18,088 nt of DNA, taken from Hyphomicrobiales bacterium (GTDB taxonomy: Bacteria > Pseudomonadota > Alphaproteobacteria > Rhizobiales > Beijerinckiaceae). The stretch is taken from NCBI GenBank assembly GCA_028290125.1, contig JAQGKM010000406.1, forward strand, positions 1 to 18,088, written 5' to 3'. The notes beneath the pieces were generated by a model that saw nothing but the letters and a program-made list of their open reading frames with translations, searched no databases and had not been told where the DNA came from. Shown piece by piece: positions 14,111-18,088 of the stretch. The position numbers were made by a program, and so were the translations under genes. Position 1 is the stretch's first letter. Each line of letters begins with the position of its first letter.

Positions 14111-16543
14111 TTAGCCGCGCAGCGCTGCGCCGGTCTTTTTCGTCACCTCGGCGACGATCTTCGACATCACGGCCTCGATTTCCGAATCCGTCAATGTCTT
14201 GTCGCGCGGCTGCAACGTGACGCTGATCGCGACCGACTTTTTGCCCTCGGGAATGCCGGTCCCCTGGTAGAGATCGAAGACGCTGGCGCCGTTCACGAGC
14301 TGCCGGTCGGCGCCCTGCGCCGCCTTCAGGATGTCGCCCGCCTGCACCTTGGCGTCGACGATGAAGGCGAAGTCGCGTTCCAGCGGCATGAGATCCGCGA
14401 GTTCAAGTTTCGGCTTCACCTTGGTGGGCTTGGCCTTGGGCGCCGGGATCGCGTCGAGAATGATCTCGAAGCCGCACAGCGGACCCGAAACATCGAGCGC
14501 AGCAAGCACGCGCGGATGGAATTCGCCGAACCAGCCGATGACGCCCTTGGGTCCGAATTGCAGCGTGCCGGAACGCCCCGGATGCAGGAACGACGGCCCG
14601 CCCGCGACGACCTGCAGACCCCCGGTCTGCACGCCGAGCGAGCCCAGCAGGGCCAGCACGTCGGCCTTGGCGTCGAACACATCGACGTTGCGCGATGCGC
14701 CTGACCAGTGACGGCCGGCGCCGACGGCGCGCGCCGTACCGCGCCGAACGCTGGCGGCGCTCATCTTCTGGTCGGTCTCGCCGTCGCCCTTGAAGATCTG
14801 CCCGACCTCGAAGAGCGCGACATCGCCCATGCCGCGCGCGGCGTTGCGTTGTGCCGCGGCAAGAAGTCCGGGAAGCAGGCTCGGGCGCATGTCCGACAGG
14901 TCGGCGGCGATCGGATTGGCGAGCGCCAGTTCGGGCGCGCCGCCGCCAAACAATTCCGCGCGTTCATGCGAGATGAACGACCACGTCACCGCCTCGACCA
15001 GGCCCTGCGCGGCAAGCGAGCGGCGCGCTGTGCGCGTACGCTTCTGCAGGAGCGTCAGGATCGCCGCAGGAATCGCCGCGCTGTCACGATGCAAGGGCGT
15101 CGAGACAATGCTGTCGAGACCTGCGATGCGGACGATCTCTTCTACGATGTCCGCCCTGCCCTCGATATCGGCGCGCCAGCTCGGCGCCTTGACGAAGACA
15201 TGGTCTGCGTTGGTCGCCTGATAGAGAACGTTGAAGCCGAGCTTTTCCAGGATGCCCGCCATGTGCGACGGGTCGAGGTCGAGGCCGGCGAGGCGCTTCA
15301 CCTCGCTCCACGGAAAATCGACCGTATGCGAATGCGCCTCCGGAGAGCCCGCGACCGTCAGTTCGGACGCCTCACCGCCGCAGATGTCGAGCACGAGATG
15401 CGTGGCGAGTTCGGCGCCCGGGATGCAGAATCCCGGATCGACGCCGCGCTCGAAGCGGTAACGCGCATCCGTGACGATGCCGAGCGCGCGGCCGGCGCGC
15501 GCAATGGTGAGCGGATCCCACAAGGCGGATTCGATCAGCACGTCGGTCGTGGTCTCGTCGCAACCAGAGGCCTCGCCGCCCATGATGCCGGCGATGGACT
15601 CAACGCCATTGTCGTCCGCGATGGCGATCATCGAGGGATCGAGCCTGTAGGTCTTGCCGTCGAGCGCGACAATCTCCTCGCCGTCCTTGGCCCGGCGCAC
15701 CACGAGGTCGCCCGCGACCTTCCTGGCGTCGAACACATGCAGCGGACGGCCGCGGTCGAAAGTCAGGTAGTTGGTGATGTCGACCAGCGCGTTGATCGGG
15801 CGCAGGCCGATGGACGCCAGGCGCTTCTGCATCCAGGCGGGCGATGGGCCGTTCTTGACGCCACGCACGAGGCGCAACGCGAAAGCGGGCGCGAGATACG
15901 CGTCGTCATGCGAGAGCTCGAGTTTCACGGTGACGGGGCACGGGAAGGCGCCGGCGACCGGCGTGATCTCGTGGTCCTTCAGCTTGCCGAGACCTGCCGC
16001 CGAGAGGTCGCGCGCGATGCCGTGCACACCGGTGGCGTCGGCGCGGTTTGGCGTCAGGTTGATTTCGATGACCGGATCGCCGAGGCCTGCGAAATCGACG
16101 TAGCGCTGTCCGGCGATCGCCGCTTCGGGCAATTCAATGATGCCCTCGTGGTCTTCGGACAATTCGAGTTCAGCAGCCGAGCACAGCATGCCCAGCGATT
16201 CCACGCCGCGGATCATGCCCTTGGCGATCGTGAATTTCTTGGCCGGGATATAGACGCCCGGCGCGGCGAACACGGTCTTGAGCCCCGCGCGCGCATTCGG
16301 CGCGCCGCAGACGACCTGCACGGGCGCATCGGCGCCAATGTCCACCATGCACACGCGCAGGCGGTCGGCATCTGGATGCTGCCTGGCGTCCAGCACGTGG
16401 CCGACGACGAAATCCTTCAGCGCATCGGCCGGATTGACGACATATTCGACCTCAAGGCCGATGCGCGTCAGCGTGTCGACGATGTCGTCCAGCGCGGCGT
16501 CGGTCTCGAGATGATCCTTGAGCCAGGAGAGGGTGAATTTCAT
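14111..16543 (-). CDS. pheT: Phenylalanine-tRNA ligase, beta subunit
   Basis: Large subunit of the alpha2-beta2 enzyme that charges tRNA-Phe. The 810-residue protein begins MKFTLSWLKDHLETDAALDD. In order it has an EMAP-like tRNA-binding domain at about 40-150 (HPDADRLRVCMVDIG, VVCGAPNARAG), a B3/B4 editing domain at about 205-390 (IGLRPINALVDITNYL), a B5 domain at about 405-475 (AGLDLDPSHMAGILEKLGF), a catalytic-like core, and the FDX-ACB anticodon-binding domain at about 715-808 (LMPLERDFAFIVDAKV). Length is normal. The pheS stop and the pheT ribosome binding site overlap as TAAGGAG, 10 bases upstream of the ATG. A large plus-strand open frame runs antisense to this gene but looks like a codon shadow. 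Confidence 0.96.
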   Translation of the reverse strand: MKFTLSWLKDHLETDAALDDIVDTLTRIGLEVEYVVNPADALKDFVVGHVLDARQHPDADRLRVCMVDIGADAPVQVVCGAPNARAGLKTVFAAPGVYIPAKKFTIAKGMIRGVESLGMLCSAAELELSEDHEGIIELPEAAIAGQRYVDFAGLGDPVIEINLTPNRADATGVHGIARDLSAAGLGKLKDHEITPVAGAFPCPVTVKLELSHDDAYLAPAFALRLVRGVKNGPSPAWMQKRLASIGLRPINALVDITNYLTFDRGRPLHVFDARKVAGDLVVRRAKDGEEIVALDGKTYRLDPSMIAIADDNGVESIAGIMGGEASGCDETTTDVLIESALWDPLTIARAGRALGIVTDARYRFERGVDPGFCIPGAELATHLVLDICGGEASELTVAGSPEAHSHTVDFPWSEVKRLAGLDLDPSHMAGILEKLGFNVLYQATNADHVFVKAPSWRADIEGRADIVEEIVRIAGLDSIVSTPLHRDSAAIPAAILTLLQKRTRTARRSLAAQGLVEAVTWSFISHERAELFGGGAPELALANPIAADLSDMRPSLLPGLLAAAQRNAARGMGDVALFEVGQIFKGDGETDQKMSAASVRRGTARAVGAGRHWSGASRNVDVFDAKADVLALLGSLGVQTGGLQVVAGGPSFLHPGRSGTLQFGPKGVIGWFGEFHPRVLAALDVSGPLCGFEIILDAIPAPKAKPTKVKPKLELADLMPLERDFAFIVDAKVQAGDILKAAQGADRQLVNGASVFDLYQGTGIPEGKKSVAISVTLQPRDKTLTDSEIEAVMSKIVAEVTKKTGAALRG

Positions 16544-16553
16544 GTCTCTCTCC

Positions 16554-17636
16554 TTACGAGCTCAGGCCGCCGGCGAGCGACGGCAGGTCGAGCGGACGGA
16601 AGCCGTAATGCGACAGCCAGCGGACGTCCGCCTCGAAGAACGGGCGCAGGTCGGGCATGCCGTATTTCAGCATGGCGATGCGATCGATGCCCATGCCCCA
16701 GGCGAAGCCCTGATACTCGTCCGGGTCGATGCCGCAATTGCGCAGCACGTTGGGGTGCACCATGCCGCAGCCCAGAATCTCCAGCCAGTCTTCGCCCTCG
16801 CCGAAGCGGATCTCGCCGCCGGAGCGCCGGCACTGGATGTCGACTTCCATCGAAGGCTCGGTGAACGGGAAGAACGATGGACGAAAGCGCATCTTGACGT
16901 TCGGGACCTCGAAGAAAGCCTTGCAGAACTCTTCGAGAATCCACTTCAGGTTGCCGAGGTTGGCGGTCTTGTCGATAACCAAGCCCTCGACCTGGTGGAA
17001 CATCGGCGTGTGCGTCTGGTCGGAATCGCAGCGATAGGTGCGGCCCGGGCAGATCACGCGGATCGGCGGCTTCACGTTGAGCATGGTGCGCACCTGCACG
17101 GGGCTGGTGTGCGTGCGCAGAAGCTTGCGCGTGCCGTCCGGCTTCGGGTTGAAGAAGAACGTGTCGTGCATCTCGCGGGCCGGATGGCCCTCCGGAAAAT
17201 TTAGCTTGGTGAAATTGGTGTCGTCGTCCTCGACATCGGGGCCTTCCGCGATCGAAAAGCCCATGTCGGCGAAAATGGCGGTCAGCTCGTCCATCACCTG
17301 GCTGATCGGATGGATGCGGCCGGTCTCGACCGGCGCCTCGCGCACCGGCAGCGTGACGTCGACTGTCTCCGAGGCGAGGCGCGCCTCGAGCGCGGCTTCC
17401 TTCAGGATGTCGCGGCGCGCGTTCAACGCGGCCGAAACCGTGTCCTTCAACGCGTTGATGACCGCGCCCTGCGCCTTGCGTTCGTCCGGCGACATCTTGC
17501 CCAACGTCGCCAGCAGGGCCGAAATCGCGCCCTTCTTGCCGAGCGCGGCAAGGCGCACGGCCTCTAACGCCGCTTCGTCGTTCGCGGACGCGATGGCGCC
17601 GAGCGTTTCTGTTTCGAGAGCCGTCAGGTCCGACAT
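16554..17636 (-). CDS. pheS: Phenylalanine-tRNA ligase, alpha subunit
   Basis: Catalytic subunit of phenylalanyl-tRNA synthetase. The 360-residue protein has an N-terminal coiled coil (about 1-95, including LGKKGAISALLATLGKM), then the class II synthetase core: HPISQVMDELTAIFADMGF, DTFFFNPKPDGTRKLLRTHT, the phenylalanine-site block FRPSFFPFTEPSMEVDI and motif 3 FAWGMGIDRIAMLKYG near the C-terminus. GGAA lies 7 bases before the ATG, a modest site. It is separated from the upstream rplT by a strong terminator, so it probably has its own promoter in the 17637-17721 interval or depends on readthrough. Confidence 0.96.
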   Translation of the reverse strand: MSDLTALETETLGAIASANDEAALEAVRLAALGKKGAISALLATLGKMSPDERKAQGAVINALKDTVSAALNARRDILKEAALEARLASETVDVTLPVREAPVETGRIHPISQVMDELTAIFADMGFSIAEGPDVEDDDTNFTKLNFPEGHPAREMHDTFFFNPKPDGTRKLLRTHTSPVQVRTMLNVKPPIRVICPGRTYRCDSDQTHTPMFHQVEGLVIDKTANLGNLKWILEEFCKAFFEVPNVKMRFRPSFFPFTEPSMEVDIQCRRSGGEIRFGEGEDWLEILGCGMVHPNVLRNCGIDPDEYQGFAWGMGIDRIAMLKYGMPDLRPFFEADVRWLSHYGFRPLDLPSLAGGLSS

Positions 17637-17721
17637 GCCGGGTTCCGTCGCAGGTGATGAGAAGACTGCGCGGCTTTTGCCATGCAGCGGGTTTCTTGTC
17701 GAGGTTGGCGGGCAGAACGCA

Positions 17722-17748
17722 AAAAGCCCGGCGCGAGGCCGGGCTTTT
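17722..17748 (-). terminator. Intrinsic terminator between rplT and pheS
   Basis: Read on the minus strand, AAAAGCCCGGC - CTCGC - GCCGGGCTTTT: a perfect 11-bp stem counting the A/T pairs, a 5-base loop and a tail of five T. It lies 17 bases after the rplT stop. The A-tract on the other side makes it potentially bidirectional. Confidence 0.8.
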
Positions 17749-17765
17749 CGTGGAAGCGGAAAGCT

Positions 17766-18088
17766 TCAGGCCGTAGCGGGCAGGGCGGCCTTGGCCTGTT
17801 CGACGATGGCCTTGAAGGCGGCCGGCTCGTGGATGGCGAGTTCGGAGAGAACCTTGCGGTCCACCGTGATACCGGCGCGCGAGAGGCCGTCGATGAAGCG
17901 GCTGTAGGTCAGGCCCAACTCACGCACGGCGGCGTTGAGGCGCTGGATCCAGAGCGAACGAATGGTGCGCTTCTTGTTCTTGCGGTCGCGGTAGGCGTAC
18001 TGCATCGACTTGTCGACGGCAGCCTTCGCGGCGCGGATGGTGTTCTTGCGACGGCCATAAAAGCCCTTCGCGGCGTCGAGTGTTTTCT
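17766..18088 (-). CDS. rplT: 50S ribosomal protein L20 (5' end outside window)
   Basis: Large-subunit protein that binds 23S rRNA early in assembly; in many bacteria it also represses its own operon. The minus-strand frame is open from the window edge and reads KTLDAAKGFYGRRKNTIRAA, then DKSMQYAYRDRKNKKRTIRS and LWIQRLNAAVRELGLTYSRF, ending KAALPATA. This is L20 lacking about the first 15-17 residues. About 107 of an expected roughly 120 codons are present. In this group rplT is normally preceded by infC and rpmI, which would lie beyond base 18088. pheS follows after a terminator. Confidence 0.95.
   Translation of the reverse strand, partial: KTLDAAKGFYGRRKNTIRAAKAAVDKSMQYAYRDRKNKKRTIRSLWIQRLNAAVRELGLTYSRFIDGLSRAGITVDRKVLSELAIHEPAAFKAIVEQAKAALPATA

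Noticed and set aside
14708..16864. 718-codon open frame on the plus strand, antisense to pheT and the end of pheS
   Set aside because: Its composition is Arg/Ala/Asp-rich with no recognisable domain, it follows the codon phase of pheT, and pheT/pheS are certain. Long antisense frames are common in GC-rich genes.
1..18088. CRISPR arrays, transposases, integrases, tRNA genes or toxin-antitoxin pairs
   Set aside because: No regularly spaced repeats, no insertion-sequence or recombinase reading frames, no tRNA-like cloverleaf and no small paired toxin genes were seen by eye.

Overview
The window is a high-GC bacterial chromosome segment, most likely from an alphaproteobacterium of the order Hyphomicrobiales (Rhizobiales). 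The gene order RNase D - lptC - lptA - lptB - rpoN - hpf - ptsN, the order rplT - pheS - pheT, the N-terminally extended LptB and the AMP nucleosidase all fit that group. Genus cannot be fixed from the sequence alone. Twenty coding regions are supported, two of them cut by the window edges. I see no tRNA, rRNA, CRISPR array, insertion sequence or prophage, and no gene-free stretch longer than about 190 bases.

Layout. (1) 1-533, minus: the N-terminal part of AMP nucleosidase. (2) 656-3450, plus: a small metabolic run of DUF1993 protein, RidA-family deaminase, class II aldolase/adducin protein and a zinc-independent MDR oxidoreductase, with hairpins on either side of the aldolase gene. (3) 3454-4089, minus: an unusual regulator joining an XRE-type helix-turn-helix to a receiver domain whose acidic pocket and phospho-acceptor Asp are both replaced. 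(4) 4246-10190, plus: RNase D, then lptC-lptA-lptB (lipopolysaccharide export), rpoN (sigma-54), long-form hpf (ribosome hibernation) and ptsN (nitrogen PTS EIIA). This is a conserved envelope, nitrogen and starvation locus. (5) 10212-11210, minus: glucokinase, divergent from (6) 11377-12993, plus: class I [4Fe-4S] fumarase. (7) 12998-18088, minus, read right to left: rplT (partial), a strong intrinsic terminator, pheS, pheT, then a CidA/LrgA - LrgB membrane pair whose first gene begins 16 bases after pheT.

How it fits together. Most of the window is housekeeping: LPS transport, tRNA charging, the TCA cycle, glucose phosphorylation, and control by sigma-54 and PTS-Ntr. The most unusual item is the HTH plus pseudo-receiver regulator at 3454-4089. 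Two convergent gene pairs are separated by only 3-4 bases. In one of them (fumarase/lrgB) a perfect 9-bp hairpin contains both stop codons. I did not find evidence for a wholly new multi-gene system, and the findings are scored accordingly.
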